DNA from: Diplolepis rosae
Taxonomy: Eukaryota; Arthropoda; Insecta; Hymenoptera; Diplolepididae
Reading direction: 5' to 3'
DNA: 64,000 bases
Assembly (NCBI GenBank): GCA_030998225.1
Contig: JAPYXD010000391.1
Coordinates: 310,001-374,000, forward strand
The translations under genes were made by a program, and so were the position numbers. The notes under the pieces were generated by a model. That model had not been told where the DNA came from and did no database searches. It was given only the letters and a program-made list of their open reading frames with translations. Every line of letters starts with the position of its first letter. Position 1 is the first letter of the stretch. Shown one piece after another: positions 22,853-34,321 of this stretch.

Positions 22853-24022
22853 CTGGATCTATAACTTGATTGGTGTGGTTTTTTTTTTAAATTTAAACGT
22901 TTATTCAAGAAAAACATGTACAATAGTATTATTCAAAGTATTGCCCATCTGAAGCTATGACTTTTTCCCATCATTCTGGCAATTTGTGAATTCCATCCCA
23001 AAAGAACTGCGCCGGCTTGGCGGCCAAGAATGAATCAAGTCAATTTTTGATACCCTGTTCTGATGTGAACCGTATTCCAGTGAGGGCGTTCTGCATCAAC
23101 CGGAACAAATGGTAGTCAGAAGGGGCAAGTTCTGGGCTATAAGGTGGGTGTGGTAAAACTTCCCATCCACTGTTTTTCAAATAGTTCTTAACCGGAATAG
23201 CAACATGGGGCCAAAGGTTGTCATGATGGAAAATTATTGCCTCGTGTCTGGTCGCATATTGCGGGCGTTTTTCGGCTATTGCTCTCTTGAAATGGATTAA
23301 TTGTGTTCGGTACCGTTCTGCATTGATGGTTTCACCCGGGTTTAGCTGCTCATAATACAGCACACCCTTCTGATCCCACCAAATACAGAGCATTACCTTC
23401 GCGCCATGGATATTCGGCTTTGCCGTTGATTTGGCTGGTTGGCCGGGTTTCACATATGATTTTTTGCGCTTGGGGTTGTTTTTTTCATCACCAGTAACAA
23501 TCCGATGCAAAAATGATTTCTTTTTGTGGCGTTCCAGCAGCATTTCGGACATGCAAAACCGCCTTTCAACGTCTTTCGGCTTGAGTTCATGTGGAACCCA
23601 ATTTCCTTGCTTTCGAATGTATCCGGCTGCTTTTAAACGTTTTGAAATGGCTGCTTGAGTGACTCCGAAATATTCTGCGAGCTCTTTTTGTATTTGGCAA
23701 CAATCTTCATCGAGTAATGCTTCCAGTTCTTCATCTTCAAACTTTTTTGGCTGCCCAGGACGTTCTTCGTCTTCCAAGCCAAAATCTTCATATTAAAGTA
23801 ATGAAGAAAAGCTCCCCGCAAAAACACTTTTTCAGGCACAAAGTTCGACATATTTGAATGAAAAAAATTTACTGTTGTTTGCGCTTCAAATGAATGACAT
23901 ATACTGAAAAGGACGCACAATGAAAGTAGCTTCCCAACGCATGTTCGGAATATTGGAACGATGAAATAATAATCAAGTTACGCCATCTCTTAGCAAACCG
24001 CACGAATTAAGTTATGGATCCA
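22853..24022. mobile_element. mariner-family transposon, internally deleted
   Basis: TIRs CTGGATCTATAACTTGATT (left) and AATTAAGTTATGGATCCAA (right) are each flanked by TA (22851-22852 and 24023-24024), the mariner target. About 1.17 kb, with one broken transposase gene on the minus strand. Confidence 0.88.
23040..23851 (-). pseudogene. mariner transposase (D,D34D type), broken
   Basis: The protein starts at MSNFVPEKVF (23851) and soon loses the frame. Most of the first helix-turn-helix region is deleted. From 23777 downward the main frame runs EDEERPGQPKKFEDEELEAL (second HTH region), RIVTGDEKN (first catalytic Asp; the usual W.HYD after it is deleted), IFHHDNLWPHVA (second Asp) and PPYSPELAPSDYHLF (third Asp). 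Order and spacing are those of mariner transposases, which cut and paste DNA at TA. The N-terminal frameshift, the deletion and the missing block after TGDEK make it inactive. Confidence 0.9.
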
Positions 24023-24306
24023 ATACTAAGACTTGAATAAAAATTGAGGAAAAATTCTAAAAGAAGAACTGAATATAACAAAAAAAGAATTCTATCTTTT
24101 TTTTCTTTTCTGCTCTACACTCGATCGTTGAAATCTCGTCTTCACGACGGCACGCACACTATAAAACCTTTCAAATCATTCAATGTTTATCACAAATCAT
24201 TTTCACATAAATACAATATGACACTTTAGAAGTAATTGTCTTTAACTTGAAATGCAGGTTCTTTACTCGGAACCTGTACTCTGGATGAACCCAATAATTC
24301 GGTTAA

Positions 24307-24595
24307 TTCAACACGTTGAATGCCACGCCAAATTCTACAGAGATTGTCCGTGGCGCCACGATGAATTTTCTATTATGCGATACATATAATGATGTTATAT
24401 CAGATGTTTTCTACTGCATTCATTTCTGCACACCACTACATCATCGATTATAATAATAAAAAATTATAAGTATTGTCATTTCTTTATTATATATATTTCT
24501 ATCAACCTTGGCGCGCCGATCACCGGTGGCCACCATGGCGTCACTGCCATGTTGAGTGCCGGTCACCGATGAACCCGTGGCATTCAACGTGTTAA
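24307..24595. mobile_element. piggyBac-like MITE (TTAA-ended)
   Basis: Left end AACACGTTGAATGCCACG and right end CGTGGCATTCAACGTGTTAA are inverted copies. The right end finishes in TTAA (24592-24595); the left has a mutated TTCAA. Interior is non-coding, with a 120-bp GC-rich part including ACCGGTGGCCACCATGG. Terminal sequence resembles insect piggyBac-type MITEs. Confidence 0.65.
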
Positions 24596-24961
24596 GGGGG
24601 TATTCTAGTCTTGAAGCCCGAATTTCAGGCCTTTTTTGACGGCCAATAAAAAAAAAGCAATAACATTTTTAACCATCAATTTTTTTATCATTTATTTATT
24701 TATATTTTAAAATTTCGCAAAAAAATTTTCAAAAAAAAAAATATATCAGAGGTGGAATCTTGTCGTGAAAGTCATCAAGAGTTCCTTCAGCTGCTGTTTT
24801 CTGCTATTTGCACCAACTGCATGGTCCAGGTGGGCAATTTATGTGTTGAGGGTTGTTGATTTCAAAAAATCCTTTTAAGGAGATATTCTTGAATATCTAG
24901 ACTATCGAAATATGAAAAGAAAAATTTCAATTTTTTCAATTTCCTAGACTAAAATACCCCC
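24596..24961. mobile_element. 366-bp deletion derivative of the TTAA/Mutator-like element
   Basis: Ends GGGGGTATTCTAGTCT and AGACTAAAATACCCCC between TTAA (24592-24595) and TTAA (24962-24965). Around 24780-24850 it keeps, on the minus strand, sequence that would read PPGPCSWCK followed by AAE, the same coding motif as in the 1.26-kb element at 14880-16135. Confidence 0.82.
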
Positions 24962-25206
24962 TTAATGAAACCTGAAAAGACTACAGTATTTACACAAGAG
25001 ATATTGGGTAAGCCTTATTTACCGTACTTAAAGTGACAAAGTTAATTCAAAATTTACTAAGACTTTAAATATAAATTGAGATGCAGGTTTTACCAGCCAC
25101 TCTCTTGAGTGACAAAATTTTCACAGACAAAGGCAATGATAATATTGACACTACTTAGGACAATAACGGCGAGACTCGAAATTCATAACGTTAATACAAG
25201 GCGCGA

Positions 25207-26665
25207 TCAAAGTAAGGTCACAACAGTTTGCCAGGTAAATAAATGAAACACCAGAATTTAGTTATTAAAATAAAAGGCTGCACAAGATTTATTAGAATGG
25301 ATAAAGACTCTATACAAAATAAAGCTTGATAGCAAAAAGCCAGAACATTTGTATTAATAATAATAATTATAAATAAAATGACATAATTTCGGAATCTTCC
25401 CGAGCCACGCAACAATATGGCGGATTCAATCTATTGACGCGCGTCACCACCCGAGAGAACACAAATCCGAAAGAGGTCAAATTTAATCATTATTTTTCCC
25501 CCGTCGCGAGAAAGAATGAAGTTAATTACAATAAAAAAAGTCACAAATACGAGAGAGCACTCGCGAAGCTACGAGAGAAAGAGAGAGGCGAAGTGGTCTC
25601 GGCTTGGTTGACAGACGCCGCAATCCATTAGAGTCAATAATGTCTGTACTCGCGGAATCCCGAGCCACTTTCCAGAAAGGAAAAGTTAAATAAAAACACT
25701 TACGCTACCTGTACTATATCCTCCAAGATCGGGTCGTATTTTAGCAGAAACTCGCCCTCCATAACGGCGTACGATTTCCCAATGGCTTCCTCGGAAGGTT
25801 TTTTTTAAAAGGTGAAGTCACAAAAGCTAGTGATCCGGTGAGTCGCAGGACGAGAGTGATGATGGAAGACGCGACACTGATAAAATTCCCGACCTGCCCC
25901 ACGAGTTGAACGCGTGACCCAATTGCGGACCCGGAAGCATATCACGTGTCATACATCTAGTAGACGACTAGGCAACCCGTATCTAGTATAGTGATTGCCC
26001 TCGGCAAATCATTTCTATAAACACGCGTTCGCTCGCCATACGAACTTTTTCCCCAGGGACATAACCCCACCTGTCAAACCGGTGAGTCTAACGAAATTTA
26101 ATCCTTTTAATGTGACGGGTAAATTTTACCACGCCACAAAATCTAGAGAAATCAAGCCGGGTTATATTAAGGTAACAACATTTAGCGGCCTAATAAACGA
26201 GAAACCAGAATTTAATTACTCGGACAAGTTTGGTAGAACAACATTTATTTAAAGGAAGTCAAGTGACTCGATATAAATTAATTCGTCAAGAGAATAATGC
26301 CAAATAATCAAAAAAGTCAAAATTCACAATGCTTGGAACATCCGAGTCTGCCTGCAACAATGTTTCGAATTTATTCTAACGTAATGCGTCGCCGCCCGAG
26401 AGAACACAAGTGTTAACGCGCTGTTACAGTTACGGCCATAAGAGAAAAATCATGAATTAAAGAGAGAGACCTGCGGATTTTTATTCCCCCGAAGGATGAA
26501 AAAAAGAACACTCGCCAAACACTCAAGAGGAAGCAAAGTGGTCTCGGTTTGGGATGGACGCCTTGAGGCGTTATCGTCAGTTCAATAATACTCGGTATTC
26601 CAAGCCACTAGCAAAAAGGAATAAGTTTCCTGAAAACTTATACTACCTGTATTTATTTTCACGAG
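25207..26665. repeat. Diverged direct duplication (~500-bp units)
   Basis: 25207-25735 and 26165-26665 share an ordered series of phrases: ACCAGAATTTA, CCCGAGAGAACACAA, GAAGTGGTCTCGG/AAGTGGTCTCGG, GACGCC, GAGCCACT/AAGCCACT, and CTACCTGTA near the end. The 430-bp middle is GC-richer, without a clear ORF. It could be an old pair of LTRs around a deleted body, or a local duplication. No terminal TG...CA or target duplication was established. Confidence 0.5.
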
Positions 26666-26993
26666 TGACGTTTTGTTTTGTAGCTGTGTGATGTAATACA
26701 GTTAGCGTAAGTTTTCAGTAAAACACGCGTCAGAAAGCGAGAAAAAAATTTGTTGTTGTATAAAGTAACGTGTACTATATCAAACCTGAGCTTAAAATTC
26801 ATTTTTACCTCTCAAACACAAGAAATGAGCATTTTTAGCCCTGTTTCGAGGGACACGAGTGGCATATTTGGGGCCGGTGCCCAGCATTAGTAATGCGCAT
26901 GTGCAGTGCTTTGTACGCCCAATGCCGCTGGGCAGTCCGGTACTTTTAAACCCAGCGGGCGATAATGTCGAGCGCTTGAGTTGCTGAATTCAC

Positions 26994-27089
26994 ACAGATA
27001 TCGAAAAATATCGATATCTGTATCACGGCTGCCTGTCATGCCGAAACCACAATTTCTTTGGAGATGGACTCTGAACTCCAAGAAAATTG
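26994..27089. repeat. Two adjacent hairpins
   Basis: 26994-27021 pairs ACAGATATCGA with TCGATATCTGT around a short A-rich loop. 27050-27089 pairs CAATTTCTTTGGAG with CTCCAAGAAAATTG around 12 bases. They lie in a locally GC-rich 200-bp patch. Confidence 0.55.
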
Positions 27090-27225
27090 TATGTACTTCT
27101 ACTCCTTATGGTCCCTCTCAACAGGCCTAATAAGTTTAAGTTTTCGAGGTAAAAAGTATCGTGTGTGACACGATGCACACTGCACACAATGTACTATTTT
27201 CTCTTAATAAATTATACTCGCAGAT

Positions 27226-27408
27226 TCGAATGCAAGCAGTTTGAGGGCATTCCCAGAGCATTTTCTCAGTGAATTCAAAGAAGTTGAAAAAAATGTACTC
27301 CTTTTCAAGACATGCAGGATAAGAGTTATGAAAGAAGAGGTTTTAGAAGAAGGATGGGAAAGAATAAGATTTGTTCCGCTTAACATTTATATTTTCTTTC
27401 TTAATTGT
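27226..27408 (+). CDS. Candidate exon (possible serine-protease-homolog exon 4)
   Basis: Open from an acceptor-like CTCGCAG near 27225 to a GTAAAA near 27409. It encodes FLSEFKEVEKNVLLFKTCRI, which resembles the 'L.EV...VL....C' segment that follows the GWG block in trypsin-like proteins. The best phase-0 join to exon 3 would start internally after CCCAGAG (27262). The remaining codons do not look like a protease. Assignment to the gene starting at 20045 is tentative. Confidence 0.3.
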
Positions 27409-27449
27409 AAAAATTATCAGAAATCGTCGAATGACCCGTAAAATCTTCC

Positions 27450-28810
27450 TTCTGACGGCTTCTAGGTACCTTCCGATTCCAAGAATCCCTCGAAAACCAT
27501 CGGCCATCTAATGATACGTTTATGTAATTTTTTTCAGAATTTTTCCTAGTTTCAGTTTTAAAATAATTTTAAAAGAACAAAAACATTTTTTTGTGTTTAT
27601 CATAACTTTTTGAATAATGTATGAAAAAATCTCAAATTTTGGGTTTCTTCATTGTTTATGTTAGTCTATCAATCCTTAAAAATTCAAATAAATCGGAAAA
27701 ATAGAGGCCTGATTCCATCCGAGTTGGCATGGAACACACCATATAGACCATTTCAAACACCATTTCAATGGGCACTTTCATGTAAAGCATAAAAAACTTA
27801 AAAGTTGTACTTTCGCATACGATGTTGTGCAACTACACTCTCTTCCGAAAGGAGCACTGTGTGCTAATCTTATCAATGTCGATCTTGTTTTATTTTACAC
27901 TTTGTTTCGTAAGCTTTCGAAGTATATTTTAAACAAAATGTTTATTGCAAACAAATTAAAAATAATAGCAATTTCATCATTTTAATAGTTTTAACGCGCC
28001 CTCACCTCATACCATTTTATTCTTTATTCTCTCATCTACAAAATCCGTTTCACGAAAAAGTGGAGTCCCTGTTAGAGCGTAAGTCATGCAGCGCGTTCTG
28101 CGTGCGTCAGAAATCTCAGACGCTCGCACCTATTTTTCAGTTTTGAATGTTTACCATGTATAATTGCAGTTTAAAAATATTTCTTAATTATAATCATGGA
28201 TAAAAGTGAATGCACAGAATCCAAAAAAGGGGTTCCGGTTACAAAAGCAATTGTTGAAATGTCAACTGCACTAGAAACTTCAATACTGAAGCATATAATA
28301 TTTTAGAACAAAAGGAAATCGAATGAATGGTATGGAGTATTAGGATGCAGAGAAATAAATGAAAGAAAATGAATTGAAAATCTTTAATTTATTAAATTAT
28401 AATGAAGCACATAAAATGTGGTTTTTATCGATGTATTACAAAGTAAACATTTTATTTCATAACTGTAGCTTCAATTTATACTAAAAAAGTTGGTTGTTTA
28501 CTTAGTTACAAGTACTATTCAGTGTTAGTAATTCCTACAGATTTTTTCGTACTGCTTACTAAAAATATATAATTATGACGTTTTAGTCGTTACAACTATT
28601 AATATTTCTCTCCGTGCAGAGGTTATTACTATTATGTGAAATAAGTTGTGGAAACTTAACACACCAACAAATCTGATAGTCGTTTTGACCGATGTGGTAC
28701 ACGTTTTTCAAGTATATAATTCAGTAATTCAAAACATAATTTTACTCTCTAAATTTGCTCTTCATAAGAAAGTTAATAACTGACACTTGTCCAAACATTA
28801 GTTTCCCTTA
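27450..28810. other. AT-rich DNA, no supported gene
   Basis: A 37-codon ORF beginning MDKSECTESKKG at about 28197 has no donor and no recognised motif. Otherwise nothing seen. Confidence 0.4.
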
Positions 28811-28811
28811 G

Positions 28812-28961
28812 GCAGTCTTGCAGTAAGGTATGGGGAAGTTATAGCAGTTTCGTATGTGGATAATAATCAGAAGATTCAGTTCTCCAAGATTCTCGAAGAA
28901 GAATCTGAGAAAGTGGCAAGTGTGTTATTGGATTCGTTAAATGGAAGAGACCCACACATTG
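28812..28961 (+). CDS. Candidate internal exon of an unrecognised gene
   Basis: Flanked by TTCCCTTAG and GGTAATT. It reads SLAVRYGEVIAVSYVDNNQK, IQFSKILEEESEKVASVLLD and SLNGRDPHI with no stop, leaving one base over. The exon at 33383 starts in the matching phase (CAC ATT G + TC ACA). The amphipathic Glu/Lys/Leu pattern suggests helix. There is a weak, unverified resemblance to N-terminal helices of calcium-channel alpha2-delta-type proteins. Function not assigned. Confidence 0.4.
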
Positions 28962-29202
28962 GTAATTATTAATCGATTTGTTTGCTAATATTATTTTAGC
29001 TTGAAAAATAATATTGGAAAACTTGTAACTTGTCTTACATTTGGTAAATACCATACTCGTAGCATACTGTTAGATATGTTAATAATTTTAATTTGCTAAG
29101 AGAAAAAGAAACTAAGTTGTTCGATTGAAGTAGAACTCTACACTGCTAAAAATTCCTGTTTTTTTGTTAAACATATATATTTCAAGATTTTCATACTATC
29201 GG

Positions 29203-30140
29203 GTGTACAAATAAGTTTCCGCCGTTTTTTATCAAAAATTGGGTTTTTATTGTGAAATAACGGAACCTTATGTTTTATTCAAAGTATTATCCATCGTATT
29301 GTTCTTCTTGCGTTTGGCACGAATCTTGATCCAATAATGCTTCCAATTCCGCGTCTTTGTACACTTTCGGCCTTCCGCTACGTTCTTTGTCTTCGATGTC
29401 AAATTCACCGTTCTTAAACTTTTGAAACCACTCACGACAACTTCTCTCACTTAAGGTAGTACTGTCGTAAATGGAAATACCGTTCAGATATTGATAAAAT
29501 TAAAACCACTAGTGAACATTAAGCCAGAAATGACTCATTTAAATTTTTGAGGACCTAGGGTACACTGGAGAGGAGTAATTAATAATTGCATTTTGAGACG
29601 ATTAACACCTAACCTTATGGGAATCCGAGTTCATTTACAAATCCTGCCATAACTACCGTTCAGATTTCAATAAAAATGACTGGTGCATTGATTGATAATA
29701 TAAGCATCATTTTGCAAGTTAAAACATCTCAATTGGATATGTGTAAGCGTAACAAAATCCAATTAAGTAAGCAAAAATATAATTTTTCTTCAGTAACCGA
29801 CGGCAATTAAATAGATGTGGCAACGTCGCAAAATAAGTGAAAGCGCGCGCCATTCACTTATCGTAAAAAGTTATCTACTATAAACACATGTATGCTGCAG
29901 ATTTCTTCAAATTGAAGAAGTTAATCAAAAGTTCCCGCAAATGACGCTTATTCAACTCAAAACCGGACATTTTCGTACACAAAAGAATATATTATACTCG
30001 GGAAAATTCACTATTATTTCAAGGTTATGTTGTTGACAGATGTCCAACCTCACGACAGTGACGTTTTGCATCTGTCAATTCCAACCAAAACTTACTGGTG
30101 GCACCAATTTTTGTCAAACGGTGGAAACTTATTTGTACAC
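29203..30140. mobile_element. mariner-type element, gutted
   Basis: Ends GTGTACAAATAAGTTTCC (left) and GGAAACTTATTTGTACAC (right), with further TIR similarity inward (ATCAAAAATTGG / CCAATTTTTGTCAA). Only the second-HTH region of the transposase survives, near 29290-29440 on the minus strand, reading REWFQKFKNGEFDIEDKERS, GRPKVYKDAELEALL and DQDSCQTQEE after one frame change. The rest (29460-30090) is unrelated or rearranged non-coding DNA. Confidence 0.8.
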
Positions 30141-30241
30141 TTCATACAATAAATAAAAAATTATATTACAATTTGGAAATGGTATGCCTACTAAATTTCT
30201 GAAAACACTTATATCAACTAAATGCATTAATTATAAGTTGT

Positions 30242-31415
30242 GCACAAGAAGAATAATAGTTGAAGTAATTTTACTCGACTCTGTCGATTAAACTTGGGAC
30301 ATAAGGGCATTTGAACATCTTTTAAATCCTAGTCGAGTAAAATAAATTTTATAAATACCTAATTTGCCCAAAGTGAATAACAATAAGTGTTCAATAGGAA
30401 ATAGTTAGGATTTGAGTAAAACGTTGTCGGCGATAGAGCATCAACATGCGTCTGTGGGTTAACATTAAATTTATAAGTACATTCTGTCAAAAAAGTAATG
30501 GGAATTGGTCAATAAAACACAGACTATTTATTATTCATCCAAATTTATTTTATTGCCTTCAAAGTAGACCCCTCCCGAAATAATACACGTTATTTCGGAA
30601 TCGACTTCAGTTCTCACCGTGAATTCTCTTTTATGTCTTCTATCGACTAACAACGGGTGCCTCGAAATGGTAATTTGAGTTTTGAAAAGAGAAAAAAGTC
30701 GGCCGGAGCCATATCAGGTGAATACGGTGGTTGTTCGATGATATTCATTGCGATTCTGGCCAGAAATTCGTTCAGAATTGTCTTTCGGAACTAGTCGAGC
30801 AGCATCGCGTTTCATGCCCAAACAATCGTTTCAAAGAGTACGAACTGATTTGTGAGACACAGAAAGTTTAACGACTATCTCTCTTAAACTTAAAAGACGA
30901 TTTTCAGTCACCATTTCCTTCACTTTAGCGATGTTAACTTCAGTTGAGGACGTTGATGGCCGACCAGAGCGAGGCAAATCTTTCACCACATCTCGACCGC
31001 TTTTGAATACACTGTATCACTCATATGCGCGCCTTTTTAATAAAATCAATTCACCGTAAGCCTTCACTAACATTTTTAGTGATTCCGCATATGAAATTCC
31101 ATTTGCAATGCAAAATTTGAGACAAATTTGTTGTTCGATATTCTTATCCATTCGAAAAATCGCAAAACACTCTTAAGATAAACTGACAACATCGAGCACT
31201 GTGAACAAACTAAATGACAGATCGCGCTCGAACTCCACGTCAGTATAGAGGACAGTGGTGTCAACTTAGCGCCAAAAATGATTTTAACAATTTGTTTAAG
31301 CGGATTTTTTGAATGATCAATCCTCGGTATTTTTTTGACAGGTTGTATATTGCCGATGCTTGAGGCGCTTCAAACAATAGTTAAGTAAAATGAGCATCGG
31401 GCGTATTAGTTCAAA
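30242..31415. repeat. Dispersed MITE-like repeat, split by a mariner insertion
   Basis: 30242-30479 and 31346-31415 together match the uninterrupted copy at 61183-61470: AATAGTTGAAG.AATTTTACTC, CTGTCGATTAAACTTGGGAC, GAGTAAAACGTTGTCG, ATGCGTC.GTGGGTTAAC and GATGCTTGAGGCGCTTCAAA. Related ends occur, inverted, near 35960-36045 and 39800-39890. Confidence 0.82.
30480..31345. mobile_element. mariner element, internally deleted, inserted at TA in the repeat
   Basis: Ends CATTCTGTCAAAAAAGTAAT and ATTTTTTTGACAGGTTG, each flanked by TA. The minus strand keeps an HTH part (VNIAKVKEMVTENRLLSL, about 30950-30880) and the third-Asp region (EQPPYSPDMAPADFFLF, about 30745-30690), with stops and the middle of the protein missing. 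Typical mariner deletion derivative. Confidence 0.85.
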
Positions 31416-31419
31416 CGGC

Positions 31420-32580
31420 AGCAGTATGGTTCTCTTAGATGAATAAAAAATTCTTACCTCAAGCCTGCCATTAGTTATCCCATACACACATACATAAACA
31501 GTATACAAATATATTCACACTATTTAGTCGCAGCCAATTATATTTCATTTCATTATAATCATACTGAATCTTTGCGCGTGGTAAAAAAAAAAGTTTCCAA
31601 GTTAAAGGCTTGAAATTTCGCACATATTGAGGACTTTATTATAACTTGTTACATTCTTTCTTTCGTTGAAATATTTTCGTTCATTTAGGAGATATTAACG
31701 CTCAAAGTCGACCATGTGCTCTGTGAAGAGGTAAACGGCATGCACGATTTCGTCGCTGGTAGTTGATCTACAACAAAAATTAAGCACAATTTCTTTTTTG
31801 GTAATGTGTCGTCTTCAATATGAAGCAAAATAAGAAGATTTCAACTATTTAAAAAAAAACTAGAGCAGTGTGTAAAGGGCATGATGTCGCGCCGCGACAT
31901 GATATACAAGAAATTAGCCACAGGTTATAACTACACTTATATATAGGGCAATACGCTTTCGTCGAATCACGCACACGCTGGCTTACAATGCTGAGACATA
32001 AGGTTCGGAACTTTCTTATGTAGTGACTGCAAGAATTATTCAAAGCGTGTTGTCCAGTGTCGTGCCTAGAGTGTTTAAGCCTCACTGAAGTAAAAATAAA
32101 TCAACTTTTTTCATAAAATATTTTAATGAATTAATATAATTTATCAATTATTATAATTATGATTATTTATATATATAATATAATTATTAAATTATATTTG
32201 GTGTACATTTTTATTATAACTACGCATGAAGTTTAATGAAACTAAATTTTTTAAATATACATTCAAAAATTACATGAATATCAAAGAGTTTCTTGTATAA
32301 AAACATTTGTAAACATTTTCTTTTATTTTCTGTGCTGTAAATTTTCAAAAGAAGTATTTTACTACTGTGAATTCCAAATTATTATTCAGCCTAATAAATT
32401 TATATGAATTCTAAATCATGTGTAGATTTTTTATATTTTATGTAACAGTTATCAAGAATTTCACGTTTAAATTTTCATAAAATCAATTCAATTTAATAAA
32501 CGTACGTGAAAAACAAAGAAGTAATTATAAATGAATTGAGAGAAAATTATGAATCAAGAATTTATTAAACTTAAAGAATC
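31420..32580. other. AT-rich DNA, no supported gene
   Basis: A 78-codon minus-strand ORF (31849-32085) shows no recognised motif. 32090-32580 is AT-rich and featureless. Confidence 0.45.
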
Positions 32581-32582
32581 TA

Positions 32583-33340
32583 AAGGGTTTCCCAATAGGG
32601 GTGATATGATTTTGAATGTCCCTATCGGGCTCATTTGAACTGAAATTTTTGACATCTGCTGTCAGTTGTCATCAGTAAGGTTTGCCATTTAATCATGAGT
32701 AGTTTCACGCTTCCACAACGTTTGGAAATTGTCCAATTATTTTATCAAAATTCGAGAAGTTTTGTCGGTGTTCAAAGAGCATATCGTGCAAAATATGGTC
32801 GTCATTTTGCTCCATCCGCGCTTTTCAATTCGTCGAATAATCGATAAGTTGGAGAGTGAATTTACTCTATTGGATACTAAGCCTAAAAATCGTATGCGTA
32901 CCGCACGTTCTACACAGAATATAGCCGCCGTACAGGCCAGTATCGAGGAAAACCGTAAATTGTCCGTGCCACGCCGATCTCAGGAATTGGGCCTGTCCAG
33001 GATGACTACCTGGCGTATTTTGCGATTGGATCTTGGCCTGCATCCCTATAAGATGATTCTGGCCCAAGAACTGAAGCCTAATGACCATCGTTTGCGTCGG
33101 GAGTTCGCGGATTGGGCTCTGGAATCAATTGAAAATGATCCCAATTTTCATCAAAAAATCATCTTTTCTGATGAGGCGCATTTTTGGCTCAAGTCTCGGG
33201 GGACATTTGGCCGATATATTCTTTAAATCATAAATGGCATAGAATATCCAATATAATAAAAAAGATTTCGATCAATTCCGAATGAATATTCAGTGTTTTT
33301 TTTCAATTTCAAAACATATCACCCTTATTGGGAAACCCTT
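32583..33340. mobile_element. Tc1/mariner-superfamily element, internally deleted
   Basis: TIRs AAGGGTTTCCCAATAGGGGT and ACCCTTATTGGGAAACCCTT lie between TA dinucleotides (32581-32582 and 33341-33342). The inner TIR also matches (GATATGATTTTGAA / TTTCAAAACATATC). Contains a 5' part of a transposase gene on the plus strand. Confidence 0.88.
32695..33223 (+). pseudogene. Tc1/mariner-like transposase, N-terminal half, frameshifted
   Basis: Starts MSSFTLPQRLEIVQLFYQNS at 32695, a helix-turn-helix typical of this group. A frameshift near 32810-32830 moves it to the frame RRIIDKLESEFTLLDTKPKN, then SVPRRSQELGLSRMTTWRIL (second HTH), and the first catalytic Asp in IIFSDEAHFWL. Coding then stops and the sequence runs directly into the 3' TIR region, so the second and third catalytic acids are deleted. 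Confidence 0.88.
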
Positions 33341-33382
33341 TATATGCCTAGATTTTGTGAAACTTTTAAATTCTTATTGTAG

Positions 33383-33528
33383 TCACATGTCATCGACTTT
33401 TGGATGGAACTGAAATTGTAAAAACATTAATTGACGAATTCAATAATTCTGTAAACCGTTCAATGGAAGCTTCTAAAAAAGCTGTCGAAATTCTCATTGA
33501 CTACACCGAAAAAAATCTCTTCCGAATT
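33383..33528 (+). CDS. Candidate exon continuing the gene at 28812
   Basis: Follows TTATTGTAG. Reads TCHRLLDGTEIVKTLIDEF, NNSVNRSMEASKKAVEILID and YTEKN; the exact end is unclear because no GT donor occurs before sequence that looks non-coding. Phase fits the exon ending at 28961. The ~4.4-kb intron would contain three mariner/Tc1 insertions. Function unassigned. Confidence 0.35.
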
Positions 33529-33529
33529 T

Positions 33530-34320
33530 CGCACAAATCTGATTTGACTAAAATCACAACACATTCGTTTTACTTTTGTTGCGCAAATTTAAGCGAATTT
33601 CGTATGGACAACAGTATGACAAAATAGCAAACCCGATATACCAAATTCGTTCCAGACTCATACGTAGAAAGCACACCACTCTGCTTGCGAGAAACGCACG
33701 GCACCCGTACTCTCTCGGTATGGCCAAGTTGGTTCTGACATCGTATAGCAGTACATTAGATTCAGCAACTTCAGTGTATTGCAATACATTGTCAAACCAA
33801 CGTTGCCATACGCTAAGCCCCTTATTGCGTCCGGTCCCTCAATTAAAGAAAGTTTGAACTGCCAATATTTTCCGTGCATGAGCGTTAACTTCAATCTATT
33901 AGGATGAAATTAATAACTTCCTACTAAAATAAACTGTAATTTATTTCGTATGTTTATGATTTGTATGATTATTAAATAAAATAACATAGAACATCAGTAT
34001 GCTAAAAATTCAACACGTTTTTGAACTTATGTGTACCCAAGGCGCAGATAACTTTCATTCGTTCCAGCACGGAAAACATTACGGACTTACTCGTTTAGAA
34101 ATATTATAGAACTATTTATTAAGAATAGTTTAGTAAAAATCCCCGAACTGTGCAGTAATATTCTTAACGAGAATCTATTGAAAATTTCCAGAAACCAGCT
34201 CAGCACAAATTATAGTTGTAGTCTCTGAAACCTTACGGGTTTAGTGCAGGGAGAATCCCACTCATAACAACAGTAGAAATTCCGATGCAGTTCGGAAAAA
34301 TTTTTAGATTTCAGTTCAGT
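33530..34320. other. Intergenic DNA, no supported gene
   Basis: Short overlapping ORFs on both strands around 33560-33890, none with a recognised motif. 33900-34320 is AT-rich and featureless. Confidence 0.4.
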
Positions 34321-34321
34321 A

